From assembly GCF_024400535.1 (NCBI RefSeq), contig NZ_CP038800.1:1302001-1366000 (forward strand): DNA of 64,000 bases, given 5' to 3'. Made by a program: the position numbers and the translations under genes. This DNA comes from Treponema denticola. Lineage in GTDB: Bacteria; Spirochaetota; Spirochaetia; Treponematales; Treponemataceae. A model generated the notes under the pieces. The model was not told where the DNA came from, searched no databases, and worked only from the letters and a program-made list of their open reading frames with translations. Below, piece by piece: positions 34,436 to 43,935 of this stretch (the stretch's first letter is position 1; every line of letters begins with the position of its first letter).

Positions 34436-36285
34436 ATAGTTTTATTTCAAAGCCCCGGTTTTGGTTTTTTATAAGTCTTGTAATATTGTTCACAGGTTTT
34501 CTTATACTCCAATTTGCAAAGTATATGATAATGAAAGAACCTGTAGTTATTACGCCTAAGGTTTCGACCGAAAGGGGGACTATATATGACAGAAATAAAA
34601 AAATCCTTGCAGTTCAGACAACTATCTATAATCTTTATGCCGATAAAACCCTTATGAAAAATCCTGCCGAGGCGGCGAAGGTCTTGGCCCCTGTTTTAAT
34701 GCAAAACGAATCAGACCTCATAGAAAAAATTCAAGATTCCAAATCCAATTTTTTATATTTAAAAAAAAGAATGAGCGAAAGTGAAAAGGATTTGGTTAAA
34801 ACAATTATAGATGAAAATAAATTAAGCGGTCTTAGGTTTGAATCTGTATTTAACCGAACCTATCCTGAAAATACCTTAGCCTCTACAGTCGTAGGTTTTT
34901 TAGGAGATGACGGCAGGGGAAAAACAGGTATTGAATACTCTCTTCAAAATATTCTCTCTCCTCCTCCTGAAACAAAGGGCTATACGGGCAAGGGCTACGA
35001 TGTTTATTTGAGCATAGACGGAAACATTCAATACATGCTTGAAAAAATTATATCTAAAACGATGGAAGAAACAAAGGCGGAGTCGGCTGTTTTTCTTGCA
35101 GTTGATGCAAAGACGGGAGAAATCCTTGCCTATGTAAATTCCCCATCTGCTTCCCTTGCAAATTTTATCGAAAGCACTCCTGAACAGCGTTTTGACCGTC
35201 CTGCAAACTATGTTTATGAGCCGGGGTCGGTTTTTAAGATATTTTCTATGGCTGCCTTTTTGGAATTGGGTACTACTAAGGACGGGGATATCTATGACTG
35301 CAATGCTCTTTTTGAATTTAACAGACCCAATGTAAAACCCATCACCTGTTTAAAGTCTCATGGAAAGGTAAGCCCCCGCGATATAATCCGCCTTTCCTGT
35401 AATGATGCAACTGCCCAGATTGCCGATATTACCGAAAAAAATGCTTTTTATAACAAACTTCGGCTTTTCGGTTTCGGCGAAAAAACAGGTATTACCCTGC
35501 CCGGAGAAACGGCCGGAATCTTTTCCTCTCCTCAAAATTGGTCGATTCGTACAAAGCACACAATCGCTATGGGGCAGGAAATAGGAGTTTCCGCATTACA
35601 GCTGGTGGAGGCAGCAACAGCTTTTACTAACGGAGGAACAACTTTAAAGCTCTCCCTTATTTCAAAAATAGCGGATAAAAATGAAAACATTGTATATCTT
35701 CATAAGCCTACAAGCATAAACAAGGTAATTTCTGAAAAAAATGCCGATCTGCTTTTAAGCTATATGCGAACAGGCTCCATAGAGGGTATAGCTTGGAGGG
35801 CATCTATCAACGGTGTTCCTATTGCCGTTAAAACCGGAACAGCTCAGATGGCAAACGAGAAGGGCGGAGGCTACAGTAAAACCGATTTTATTTCAAGCTG
35901 TATAGGAATTTTCCCGGCAGATGACCCAAAGATTATTTTGTATACGGCAGTTATAAAACCTGTCGGACAAATATACGGCTCCGTAATTGCCGCTCCTGCA
36001 ATCTCTGAGGCCTCCAACGAGATTATCGATTATTTGGGCTTAGCCCGTGAAAACGCTCCTACAGTGGAGCATACGGGAAGAATATCTATAACCGATAGTA
36101 AATCAATAGTTCTAAAAGATAAGATGCCGGACTTAACGGGAGTTCCAAAAAAACTTTTACTTGAGCTTCTTTTACAAAAAGACTTTTCGGTAAAAATTAC
36201 AGGTAACGGATATGTCGTCTCTCAAACTCCTCCGCCCGGCACACCTCTTAAAAAAGGAATGAAAATTGAGCTCAATCTCGAATAA
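34423..36285 (+). CDS. Class B penicillin-binding protein (FtsI/SpoVD-like) with PASTA domain
   Basis: A monofunctional transpeptidase anchored in the inner membrane (segment FFISLVILFTGFLILQFA). Residues include the dimerisation/N-domain RGTIYDRNKKILA, then SVFK (~269), SCND (~326) and KTGTAQ (~470) as catalytic motifs. A single PASTA domain closes the 620-residue protein (DLTGVPKKLLLEL...SQTPPPGTPLKKG). The architecture is that of a division-type PBP3/SpoVD. There is no mraY/mur cluster next to it here; it overlaps lepB upstream and the DUF115 gene downstream by 20 bases. Confidence 0.9.
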   Translation: MEEVDSFISKPRFWFFISLVILFTGFLILQFAKYMIMKEPVVITPKVSTERGTIYDRNKKILAVQTTIYNLYADKTLMKNPAEAAKVLAPVLMQNESDLIEKIQDSKSNFLYLKKRMSESEKDLVKTIIDENKLSGLRFESVFNRTYPENTLASTVVGFLGDDGRGKTGIEYSLQNILSPPPETKGYTGKGYDVYLSIDGNIQYMLEKIISKTMEETKAESAVFLAVDAKTGEILAYVNSPSASLANFIESTPEQRFDRPANYVYEPGSVFKIFSMAAFLELGTTKDGDIYDCNALFEFNRPNVKPITCLKSHGKVSPRDIIRLSCNDATAQIADITEKNAFYNKLRLFGFGEKTGITLPGETAGIFSSPQNWSIRTKHTIAMGQEIGVSALQLVEAATAFTNGGTTLKLSLISKIADKNENIVYLHKPTSINKVISEKNADLLLSYMRTGSIEGIAWRASINGVPIAVKTGTAQMANEKGGGYSKTDFISSCIGIFPADDPKIILYTAVIKPVGQIYGSVIAAPAISEASNEIIDYLGLARENAPTVEHTGRISITDSKSIVLKDKMPDLTGVPKKLLLELLLQKDFSVKITGNGYVVSQTPPPGTPLKKGMKIELNLE

Positions 36286-38191
36286 AGAAAGCGCCGGCAA
36301 TCGTGAAATTTTGTACAAGAACCTTTTTTATAATGCGGAACTTTTTACTCGCCGGTTCCCGGAGCTCTCTGCTGCCTTAGGGCTTGACTCCGAAATCGGT
36401 ATTAAACAATTTGCCGAAAGAATTTCTAAAAGCTATTATCTTGAAGAAACAAAGTTAAAAGGAAAAGATAAAAAGATTTTTACTGCATGCATAAACGGAA
36501 AATACATTCATTCAAAATATAATCCTATAAGCGAGGCCGAAAAAAATATCTCCCTTGATTTTTTTGAAGATAAAAAGGCTAAAAGCTCTTGTGTTTTTTA
36601 CGGTCTTGGTTTGGGCTATACTCAAGAACTTTATGCAAAAAAATATCCTAAATCTTCGCTGATTATAATTGAGCCCGACCTCTTTGTTTTTTTTCTTTTT
36701 TTACAAAGCCGTCCTTTGGATGATTTTTTTATGCACGAAAATCTGATTCTTCTTTTAGGCCTTTATCCGAAAGATGTGTTGGATTTTTTTGAAAGCAAAT
36801 CTTTTTTTGCGCTTCCGATTTTTAAAATTCATTCCTTGATTGATGTAAGTGCTTCTTGGTTTTCAGAGTTTGAAGCCTTAAAAAAACGGAGGAATGAAAA
36901 AACAAATTTAAACAAAAATACCTTAAAAAAATTCGGAAAACTTTGGCTTAAAAATTTTTTAAAAAACAAAACACAAGTAGAAAATCTTCCCGGCATCTTG
37001 CACCTAAAAAATCTTTTTTATTCTTATCCTTGCATGATAATCGCTGCCGGCCCCGGCTTGGATGACACGATAAATCTTGTAAAGGAAAATGAAGATAAGT
37101 TTATAATCATTGCGGCAGATACGGCTGTAAGGGCTTGTCATAGGCATGGCCTAAAACCCGACTTTATTCTTTTAATGGATGCTCAATATTGGAACTATCT
37201 TCATCTTGCAGATCTCGACATTTCGGATTCGATTCTTATTACCGAATCTTCCGTATATCCGGCCGTTTTCCGTCTTAAAACAAAAGCCAAGTTTTTATGC
37301 ACCTCTATGTTTCCCCTTGCTCAATATATAGAAAATCTTATAGGCGAAAAGGGGAAACTTGTTACAGGCGGTTCCGTTGCAACAGCTTGCTGGGATTTTG
37401 CAAGAATTTTAGGCTGTCCTGAAATTATTTTTGCAGGCCTCGATTTAGCCTTTTCCGATTTTCAAACCCACTTTAAGGGGAGCCGCTTTGAAGAAGATGT
37501 AAATGCTTTTTCAAACAGGTTTTTTCCTTCGGAAACAGCTTCTCATCTGAGTCTTTATTCCGCCTCACCTCAATTAAAAGAAGGCTATGAGGGAAAGGTT
37601 TTAAGCGACAAGAGAATGGAGATGTATGCTTGGTGGTTTGAAAGTAAGATTGCAGAATTCCCCGATATTAAAACCTATAAGCTTTTACCGCGGGGCTTAA
37701 AAATTCCGAACATGCCTGCTTTAAGCAAGGAGGGATTTTTACTGAAGGCTGATAACTCTTCTTATTCAGCGAAGATAAAAAAGGAAAAACTTAATGCCCT
37801 ATGTTTCCTTAAAAATACAAATAGATTTAAAGAAAATAAGCGAAGCCTTGACTCTGCAATGAAAGAACTAAAAGCCGATATGGAAACAACAGAAAATATT
37901 TCGAAAGAGGCCATGAATATTTGTGAAACTATTTTATCCCTTTTAAAAAGCAAAAAACATATCGAAGAAGATTTTTTTAAAGATAGTATAAAAAAACTGA
38001 ACCTTATCGATGAAAAAATTAAAACCGATAAGACAAACGCAATAATCGGTTTTGATCTTTTGTTGAGAGAAGATAGCGGAAAGGAATCTGGGCCTAATGC
38101 TAAGCAGCCGATTTCCGTTTATGAAGAAAATCTTTTGCTCTATAAGAAAATATATGAAGTATGTTCAGCCCTTACAGGATTTAATTTCTAA
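36266..38191 (+). CDS. DUF115 / MptE-like (Maf-type) protein
   Basis: A 641-residue protein of the DUF115 family, which includes flagellin-glycosylating Maf proteins and has a Rossmann-like core similar to 6-hydroxymethylpterin diphosphokinase MptE. Key segments are CMIIAAGPGLDDTINLV, IIAADTAVRACHRHGLKPDFILLMDAQ, GSVATACWDFARILGCPEIIFAGLDLAFSDFQTH and the C-terminal helical extension. Its start lies inside the PBP gene, suggesting translational coupling. A role in flagellin glycosylation is possible from the family, but the location beside a division PBP is unusual. Confidence 0.85.
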   Translation: MSSISNKESAGNREILYKNLFYNAELFTRRFPELSAALGLDSEIGIKQFAERISKSYYLEETKLKGKDKKIFTACINGKYIHSKYNPISEAEKNISLDFFEDKKAKSSCVFYGLGLGYTQELYAKKYPKSSLIIIEPDLFVFFLFLQSRPLDDFFMHENLILLLGLYPKDVLDFFESKSFFALPIFKIHSLIDVSASWFSEFEALKKRRNEKTNLNKNTLKKFGKLWLKNFLKNKTQVENLPGILHLKNLFYSYPCMIIAAGPGLDDTINLVKENEDKFIIIAADTAVRACHRHGLKPDFILLMDAQYWNYLHLADLDISDSILITESSVYPAVFRLKTKAKFLCTSMFPLAQYIENLIGEKGKLVTGGSVATACWDFARILGCPEIIFAGLDLAFSDFQTHFKGSRFEEDVNAFSNRFFPSETASHLSLYSASPQLKEGYEGKVLSDKRMEMYAWWFESKIAEFPDIKTYKLLPRGLKIPNMPALSKEGFLLKADNSSYSAKIKKEKLNALCFLKNTNRFKENKRSLDSAMKELKADMETTENISKEAMNICETILSLLKSKKHIEEDFFKDSIKKLNLIDEKIKTDKTNAIIGFDLLLREDSGKESGPNAKQPISVYEENLLLYKKIYEVCSALTGFNF

Positions 38192-38675
38192 ATATAAAAA
38201 AATAAACAATTCCGTTATGAAACGAATGTATCAATATTATACAAAGAGCTGCCGCTATAAAAGCTGTTTTTTTCTCCCGTTTGGATTCAATATTTTTTTT
38301 GATTATAATATATAAAAGTCTAAAAATAATGCCTGCTGCCATAGCATAAAGCACATTAAAAGAACCCATGTAGCGGTGAGCAAAGGCAAAACAAAGTATG
38401 GGAAAAACTTCAGAGCTTAAAAAGCATGATTTAAAGAATCCGGAATTTTCTCCATAAAAGCTTTTTATCCTAAAGGGTAGGTATATGCGGTATAGAATTT
38501 CTTCATAAGATGCCAAAAAAACTATTTTTCCCATAAAGGCAAGTATATTAAAAAATCCTTCCGGCTTAGAAGGGAGGGTAAAATTGCCTGTATTTAAGAT
38601 TGGAGGAAGCACAAAAATGCTAAAAATAAAGATAAATTCCAATAAAATTCTTATAGTCTTCTTATCAAAATGCAT
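38181..38675 (-). CDS. CPBP (CAAX/Abi) family intramembrane metalloprotease
   Basis: A 164-residue membrane protein with about four or five hydrophobic segments. The family marks are visible: SYEEILYRIYLPFRI (EExxxR), FAFAHRYMGSFNVLYAMAAGIIFRLLY (His in FxxxH position) and the last IHSFHNG. TATAAT on the minus strand ends ten bases before the ATG, giving at most a very short leader. It converges on the DUF115 gene and overlaps its end by 11 bases. Confidence 0.82.
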   Translation of the reverse strand: MHFDKKTIRILLEFIFIFSIFVLPPILNTGNFTLPSKPEGFFNILAFMGKIVFLASYEEILYRIYLPFRIKSFYGENSGFFKSCFLSSEVFPILCFAFAHRYMGSFNVLYAMAAGIIFRLLYIIIKKNIESKREKKTAFIAAALCIILIHSFHNGIVYFFIFRN

Positions 38676-38707
38676 AATTTATGCTATTATAACACAAAGC
38701 GGTAAAT

Positions 38708-39856
38708 ATGTATATTATAATTATTTGTGCAGTTTTGTTTCTTTCACTGATAGCGTTCTCCTTTACTTTCCCGGGCAGAAAGGCCTTGGATTTTTTGAGG
38801 TTTTTTGTTGAAGGTAAGGATAAGGGCTTTTTATTTTCTAATCTTTTTTTATTGTGGCGTACTGCGAACTATGTAAGGCTTGAAGATAAAACGCGTCTTT
38901 TTTGGTCGGTAGCAGCCTTGGATGAATGTATCCGTTTTATCGCCCGTCAAGTTGAAAATCCTATGGATTCCGCTATCTCTGAAAAAATGCAGGTTTTGCT
39001 TAATAAACTTTATGATTATCGCACAAAAATAGAATTGGAAGAAGTTCAAAAAAAACGAAGTTTAGAGTCCACTCATGAAATTTATGTCGGACAGATTTGT
39101 ATTATATTTGTTGCCGGTGAAACAACTGTATATGCTAAAATTATGGCTAACACAAAAGATTACTTGGTTTTTGCTCTTTTTGATGCTTCTGCACAGCGTG
39201 CAGAGAAGATAAATTGGCAGGGAAAGGCTGTAAGAGTTTACTTTTGGAAACAAAATGACGCAGGATATATTTTTACTTCGGAATCCGTTAAAGCTAAAAA
39301 AATCGGAGACCATACGGAAATCTATATTAAACACTCAAAAAAAATAGTCCGTACCCAAAAACGAAAATCCGTAAGAGCCTCCTGTGATCTTCAAGGTTTA
39401 ATGTTTCCTCTTCATGCAGGAGATCCTTATAATTCCAATTATGAAACTGAAGGAGGGGTAAAAACTAATATAAAGGACTTATCTGAAACCGGAGCAATGT
39501 TCTATGTGCGCGGAAAAGCTGCAAAAGGTATAAGAATGAAACTTCAGTTTCAGCTTAAGAATGTTGAGATTGTCATGTGCGGAAAAATAGTACGCTTTAT
39601 TTATGATCAGCCCCTTAATAAATCTCGGGTACATTTTAAATGTGAATTCTTAGATCAAAAAATGAAAAATACCATACTTTCATATATATATAATATTGCT
39701 ACCGGCGATAATAATGGGTTTATAAATCATCTTTTAGACGATACAGCTTCAAAGGATGATAAAGAAAAAAACGGCAAAGACTCTGCTTTAGAGGAGAGTG
39801 CAGCTCAAGTTCCATTTGGATTATATGATTTTGCAGAAGGTGAAGGTTCTATATGA
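38708..39856 (+). CDS. PilZ-domain protein, putative c-di-GMP receptor
   Basis: A 382-residue protein with one N-terminal membrane segment and a C-terminal PilZ domain. The binding residues are present as QKRKSVRASC (RxxxR) and DLSETGAMF (D/NxSxxG), followed by strands LQFQLKNVEIVMCGKIVR. The region before it (residues ~120-200, VGQICIIFVAGETTVYAKIMANTKDYLVF) looks like a YcgR/PilZN-type beta-barrel. In treponemes c-di-GMP affects motility and virulence. It overlaps the next gene by four bases. Confidence 0.88.
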   Translation: MYIIIICAVLFLSLIAFSFTFPGRKALDFLRFFVEGKDKGFLFSNLFLLWRTANYVRLEDKTRLFWSVAALDECIRFIARQVENPMDSAISEKMQVLLNKLYDYRTKIELEEVQKKRSLESTHEIYVGQICIIFVAGETTVYAKIMANTKDYLVFALFDASAQRAEKINWQGKAVRVYFWKQNDAGYIFTSESVKAKKIGDHTEIYIKHSKKIVRTQKRKSVRASCDLQGLMFPLHAGDPYNSNYETEGGVKTNIKDLSETGAMFYVRGKAAKGIRMKLQFQLKNVEIVMCGKIVRFIYDQPLNKSRVHFKCEFLDQKMKNTILSYIYNIATGDNNGFINHLLDDTASKDDKEKNGKDSALEESAAQVPFGLYDFAEGEGSI

Positions 39857-41025
39857 AAAAAATATTTTTAATTATAATTTGTCTACTATGTTCTTTTTCT
39901 GCCGTTGCGGTAAGCCAGGATCAGCTTTTAAGTCTTCGCAGAGATTTTATTAGCGCAGGAATTGATGTAAAGCTTGTTATTTTACGCTCAACTCTGGAAT
40001 CCGATGATGAAGGCTTAATTCCGCTATATAAAGATGCCGTTGAATATATAAAAAATTCTTATTCAATATTAAAAAACGATACCCGCTTGCTGAATATAGG
40101 AATAATTGCAGTCAGCAAGCTTGGAGAATTAGGTGAGCTGAAATCGGCTCCAAATATACGTTATTTGTTTTCTACAGTTGAAAATGAGGATTTTCAAATT
40201 GCGTGTTTAAGAAGTTTAAGTAAGCTTGTCAAAAATGATTCTGTCTTTATCGATTATTTAAACTCTCTTTATGAAGACGGATTATCCGGTCTCGTTTCAG
40301 GTAAGACATTTAATATAAATATCTTGACCGTTTATGCTGAGGTTTTAGGCAATTTTGCCGATCCGTCTTCGTTTAATGTTTTATTTAATACCCTGTTTTA
40401 TCCTGTAAGCACTAATTTAAAAAATACCGTCAAAACAGCATTAAATAATATTTCTTTTAATTATTTTGATGAAATTTTAGCCAAAACAGGTCAAAAAAAT
40501 ATACAATATATATGGACACTGTATTTATTGGCAAAAGAGAATAAGCGTATTGAAAGTGCCGAGTTGGGTAAAATTACTGAGCTTGTAATTGATTACGGCC
40601 TTAAAAATCTAAAAGGCTATGATTTTCAAGATGCGGAAAATTTGATTGCCGAAACCTTGCCCGTTTTATCTGAATTAAAATGGAGTAAGGCATCGCCGCA
40701 AGTAAATAAATTTTTCTATTATGCTCAAAGTTTACGCAAATCAGCTGATAGGGGAAATGAGCTGCTTATTTCGATAATCGATTGTATGGGAAATTTGGGT
40801 ACAATCGAATGTTCTCAAAATTTGTCAATATTTTTAGGTGTGTTAAATTCGGAAACCGAAAAAACAAAGCAATACGATGAGCCCTTAGTGCTCAGTGTAA
40901 TTACGGCTTTGAGAAAGCTTGGAGATAAAACCGCATTTGACTATCTATTGTATATTGAATATTTAAACTATTCTGAAACGGTTAAACAAGCTTCTCGAGA
41001 TGCCATAGAGGAGTTAAAGTGGTAA
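39853..41025 (+). CDS. Exported HEAT/ARM-like repeat protein
   Basis: A 390-residue protein with a clean signal peptide (IFLIIICLLCSFSAVAVS). The remainder consists of repeated paired helices, e.g. LLNIGIIAVSKLGELGELKSAPNIRYLF, QIACLRSLSKLV and VLSVITALRKLGDKTAFDYLLYIE, as in HEAT-like solenoids. It probably binds partner proteins in the periplasm. It overlaps the PilZ gene by four bases and the comEC gene by seven. Confidence 0.8.
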   Translation: MKKIFLIIICLLCSFSAVAVSQDQLLSLRRDFISAGIDVKLVILRSTLESDDEGLIPLYKDAVEYIKNSYSILKNDTRLLNIGIIAVSKLGELGELKSAPNIRYLFSTVENEDFQIACLRSLSKLVKNDSVFIDYLNSLYEDGLSGLVSGKTFNINILTVYAEVLGNFADPSSFNVLFNTLFYPVSTNLKNTVKTALNNISFNYFDEILAKTGQKNIQYIWTLYLLAKENKRIESAELGKITELVIDYGLKNLKGYDFQDAENLIAETLPVLSELKWSKASPQVNKFFYYAQSLRKSADRGNELLISIIDCMGNLGTIECSQNLSIFLGVLNSETEKTKQYDEPLVLSVITALRKLGDKTAFDYLLYIEYLNYSETVKQASRDAIEELKW

Positions 41026-42590
41026 ATGAGAAAAAATTAAAAAATTTTCACAATCTTTTTGTTTTAAAACCGATTGTCGTATCTGCACTAGCTGCAGTTT
41101 TAACATTTTATTTTTTTTGCTTTATTGAGCCGTATTTTGACGGGTTTCTATTGCGCATTATCTTAATTTTTTTTATTTTATTTTCTTTTGTACTTTTTTT
41201 GACCTTTTTTTTCTTAAAAAATAAGGTTAAGCTTATTTTTGCTGGTTTTGTTATAGGATCTATTGCTGTCTTACGCCTTATTTTTATATATGCCGCCCCA
41301 TTGACTCTTGCAGAAGTAAATAATGTTGAAAGCCTTCAAGCTGAGCTTACGGGAGAAGCCTATCCTGCAGGTGATAAATACTATGCTGCAAATGCTAAAC
41401 TTATATCCTTATCTTATAAAAACGGAGCTAAATTCTCAGCAAAGGGGAATATAAAAATATTTTTTCCTTCTGACATGATATTGCAAAATAATGCTTTTGG
41501 TATTTCGACCTACAAGGTCGTCTATAAGGCCGGTTCAAGAAAAGAAGCTTTACATAATTTTTCTAAGGGTGTAATATTTGAAGCTTCAGGCCGTTTCGGA
41601 GAAAAGAAAAACGGTGTGAGCCCCTTGGCCTTTTTTGGAGACAAATTCGTTCCCGAATTTTTAGGCTGGAGATCGGCCGTTTTAAGATTCAGGGCTTTGT
41701 TGCGGTTTTATCTGATGAGATTATTGTCAGGGTGGGGGAGTGCAGGTGCCTTGCTTTTAGCCCTCCTTTCTGCAAACAGGGATTTTTTGATTTTTCCTGT
41801 TTCGGAAGCCTTTAAAAATGCAGGACTTGCTCATGTCTTGGCTCTTTCCGGTATGCATGTTTCTTTGGTAAGCTTAACTGCGGTTCAAATGGGAACAATA
41901 TTCGGAAAAAAAAGCCTCGCGATAAAGTTTTCTCTCATTTCGATTATACTTTTTGTTTGGTTTGCAGGAGCGGCGCCATCTTTAAACCGTGCTCTCGGCA
42001 TGATGATTTTAATTATTATAGGAAAGTCTTTGGGTCTTCAGCCTCAGATGATTTCTGTTTTATGTACGATGCTTATTTTTCATATTGCCGTAAAGCCTGA
42101 TGATGCCCTAAGTCTCGGCTTTATGCTTTCTTACGGAGCCTTGGCCGGTATACTACTTTTTGGAAGTGCAGTACATGATATCTTAAACGGAAAAATACCT
42201 CCTAAAATATTGGGAAGTTTTTCGGCCTCAATAAGAGCTCAAACCTTTACCGCTCCAATTGTAATAAGCAAAATAGGAGTTCTGGTACCCGTAGGTATAA
42301 TTGCCTCTGTTATTGTAAGTCCCCTGATATCTGCCTTTTTAATCTTAGGCCTAGGGGCAATTTTTATTTCTCTTTTATTCCCATTTACCGGCTTTATTTT
42401 TTCTTACTTTTTAAATGGTTTTTATAACTTGATATTTTTTATTATTCGAATTTTTGCCCTTTTTCCTCTGATGACGGCAGACTCTTTTTTTGATTGCTTG
42501 ACTTTTGCGATACTCCCCTTTACGGCCGGTCTAATTTCTATGTTTTATGCTGATAGAAAATTAAAACGAAGAGAGAATCTTTTAAAATGA
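41019..42590 (+). CDS. comEC: ComEC/Rec2-family DNA-uptake channel protein
   Basis: A 523-residue polytopic inner-membrane protein. The N-terminal soluble OB-like part (residues ~95-190) precedes the competence domain with LLSANRDFLIFPVSEAFKNAGLAHVLALSGMHVSLV and a helical bundle; the C-terminal metallo-beta-lactamase domain found in longer ComEC is missing. GAGGAG lies five bases before the GTG at 41019. It could support uptake of single-stranded DNA, but no other competence gene is seen nearby. Confidence 0.88.
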   Translation: MVNEKKLKNFHNLFVLKPIVVSALAAVLTFYFFCFIEPYFDGFLLRIILIFFILFSFVLFLTFFFLKNKVKLIFAGFVIGSIAVLRLIFIYAAPLTLAEVNNVESLQAELTGEAYPAGDKYYAANAKLISLSYKNGAKFSAKGNIKIFFPSDMILQNNAFGISTYKVVYKAGSRKEALHNFSKGVIFEASGRFGEKKNGVSPLAFFGDKFVPEFLGWRSAVLRFRALLRFYLMRLLSGWGSAGALLLALLSANRDFLIFPVSEAFKNAGLAHVLALSGMHVSLVSLTAVQMGTIFGKKSLAIKFSLISIILFVWFAGAAPSLNRALGMMILIIIGKSLGLQPQMISVLCTMLIFHIAVKPDDALSLGFMLSYGALAGILLFGSAVHDILNGKIPPKILGSFSASIRAQTFTAPIVISKIGVLVPVGIIASVIVSPLISAFLILGLGAIFISLLFPFTGFIFSYFLNGFYNLIFFIIRIFALFPLMTADSFFDCLTFAILPFTAGLISMFYADRKLKRRENLLK

Positions 42591-43207
42591 AAGTTTTAAT
42601 GCAATATGCTTCAAGTGAGCTCAACGTAAAAAACTCAAGATTTTTAGCCGAAATTTTTCCTATAAATTCGGCAGCTGAAGCTAGAGATCTTTTAAAAAGC
42701 CAAAAGGAGAAATATGAAGATGCCCGTCATGTAGTCCATGCCTTTGTTGCGGGCGAAAACGGAGAAGTCTTAGGCTGTTCCGATGACGGTGAACCTTCGG
42801 GAACAGCAGGCAGACCGGCTCTTGCAGTGCTCAAGGGTTCAGGAATCACAAACATAATGCTTACAATTACACGCTGGTTCGGCGGCACCCTTTTGGGAAC
42901 GGGCGGTTTGGTAAAAGCTTATTCTGATTCTGCAAAACTTGTATTAACCGAGGCTGTAACCGAAGAGCTTATCAAAAAAGAGCCTTTTCAATTTGAATGT
43001 TCTTATTCCGAGTGGAAAAATTTAAAACGCGGTCTTGATGAATTTTCGGTTGAAATGTTACAAGCCGATTACGGTGAAAAAGTAACAATAAACGGTCAAA
43101 TTCCTTTAGATAAAAGAACACCCTTTGAAGCTTTTATAAAAAATACTTCAAAGGGCGGTATAAGTTTAGTCTTCCCAACCTATACTCAAAGAGATTGCAG
43201 AAACTGA
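42587..43207 (+). CDS. YigZ/IMPACT (UPF0029) family protein
   Basis: A 206-residue protein with the IMPACT N-terminal domain (VKNSRFLAEIFPI, DARHVVHAFVAGENGEVLGCSDDGEPSGTAG, MLTITRWFGGTLLGTGGLVKAYSDSAKLVL) and a short C-terminal DUF1949-like domain. The family's role in bacteria is uncertain, perhaps translation-linked. It starts in an ATGA overlap with comEC. Its last 42 bases overlap the 3' end of the convergent FecR-domain gene. Confidence 0.92.
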   Translation: MKVLMQYASSELNVKNSRFLAEIFPINSAAEARDLLKSQKEKYEDARHVVHAFVAGENGEVLGCSDDGEPSGTAGRPALAVLKGSGITNIMLTITRWFGGTLLGTGGLVKAYSDSAKLVLTEAVTEELIKKEPFQFECSYSEWKNLKRGLDEFSVEMLQADYGEKVTINGQIPLDKRTPFEAFIKNTSKGGISLVFPTYTQRDCRN

Positions 43208-43861
43208 AGCTGCTATATTCATTGCTTCTTCAATGCTGAGGGATTGGTTAGTAAGCGTTTGAAAGTTAGCTTCCGCTTCAGCCAGAGTTTTTACAGACTC
43301 CGATAAAACCTCATTGGCTTTAATGTTTTGAGCTGGGGTTACCATACCTGTATCGCTTATAATAACGGAGTCTCCGATATTTACCCTTGTTTCAATTCCA
43401 TCGTTATTGACATAGGACCATGATCCGCTTGTTCCGATTAAAAGGCCGTCAGAGCCGATCTCGCCGGATGTTCCTCGGACAGAAGCCGTTGCAACAGGTG
43501 TTTTTACCTTAAACTCAACCTTTTTTGTTGACGCCGGTTTTACATCGGCTTTTACTGAACCTACATTTAAATAGACTTCTGAAGAAACGGTTTCATTCTT
43601 TTCGGCAATTTCTTCAATTGTAAGTCTTGTCATAGGTTTAACCGTAATAACGGAACCGTCAATCTTTAAAGTCAGTTCGGATTTAAATCCTGTTGAAATC
43701 GTAAGTCCCGATGTTATTTTGTTTCCTGCCTTTGCAGGAATCCATTTTCCGCCTTGCTTTATTTCAGCCTTTCCCTTGACTACAACAACCTCCCCGCTAA
43801 TCGCTAAAAGCGGAGTTAAAATAAAGCAAACCAAACTAATAATAAAAAATACCTTTTTCAT
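43166..43861 (-). CDS. Periplasmic FecR-domain protein
   Basis: A 231-residue protein with a signal peptide (VFFIISLVCFILTPLLAISG) and a FecR domain (GEVVVVKGKAEIKQGGKWIPAKAGNKITSGLTISTGFKSELTLKIDGSVITVKPMTRLTI, and TPVATASVRGTSGEIGSDG). In spirochaetes such proteins stand alone without an anti-sigma partner and may be structural. GGGAG is six bases before ATG 43861; an upstream ATG at 43891 has no ribosome-binding site. It converges with the YigZ gene, overlapping 42 bases. Confidence 0.85.
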   Translation of the reverse strand: MKKVFFIISLVCFILTPLLAISGEVVVVKGKAEIKQGGKWIPAKAGNKITSGLTISTGFKSELTLKIDGSVITVKPMTRLTIEEIAEKNETVSSEVYLNVGSVKADVKPASTKKVEFKVKTPVATASVRGTSGEIGSDGLLIGTSGSWSYVNNDGIETRVNIGDSVIISDTGMVTPAQNIKANEVLSESVKTLAEAEANFQTLTNQSLSIEEAMNIAASVSAISLSIGWED

Positions 43862-43935
43862 CTTTTTCTCCCATAAAAAGTCAACAAACAAAATCGACTT
43901 TCTTAAAAAAAATTAAAATAGATGGCAGATAAAAA

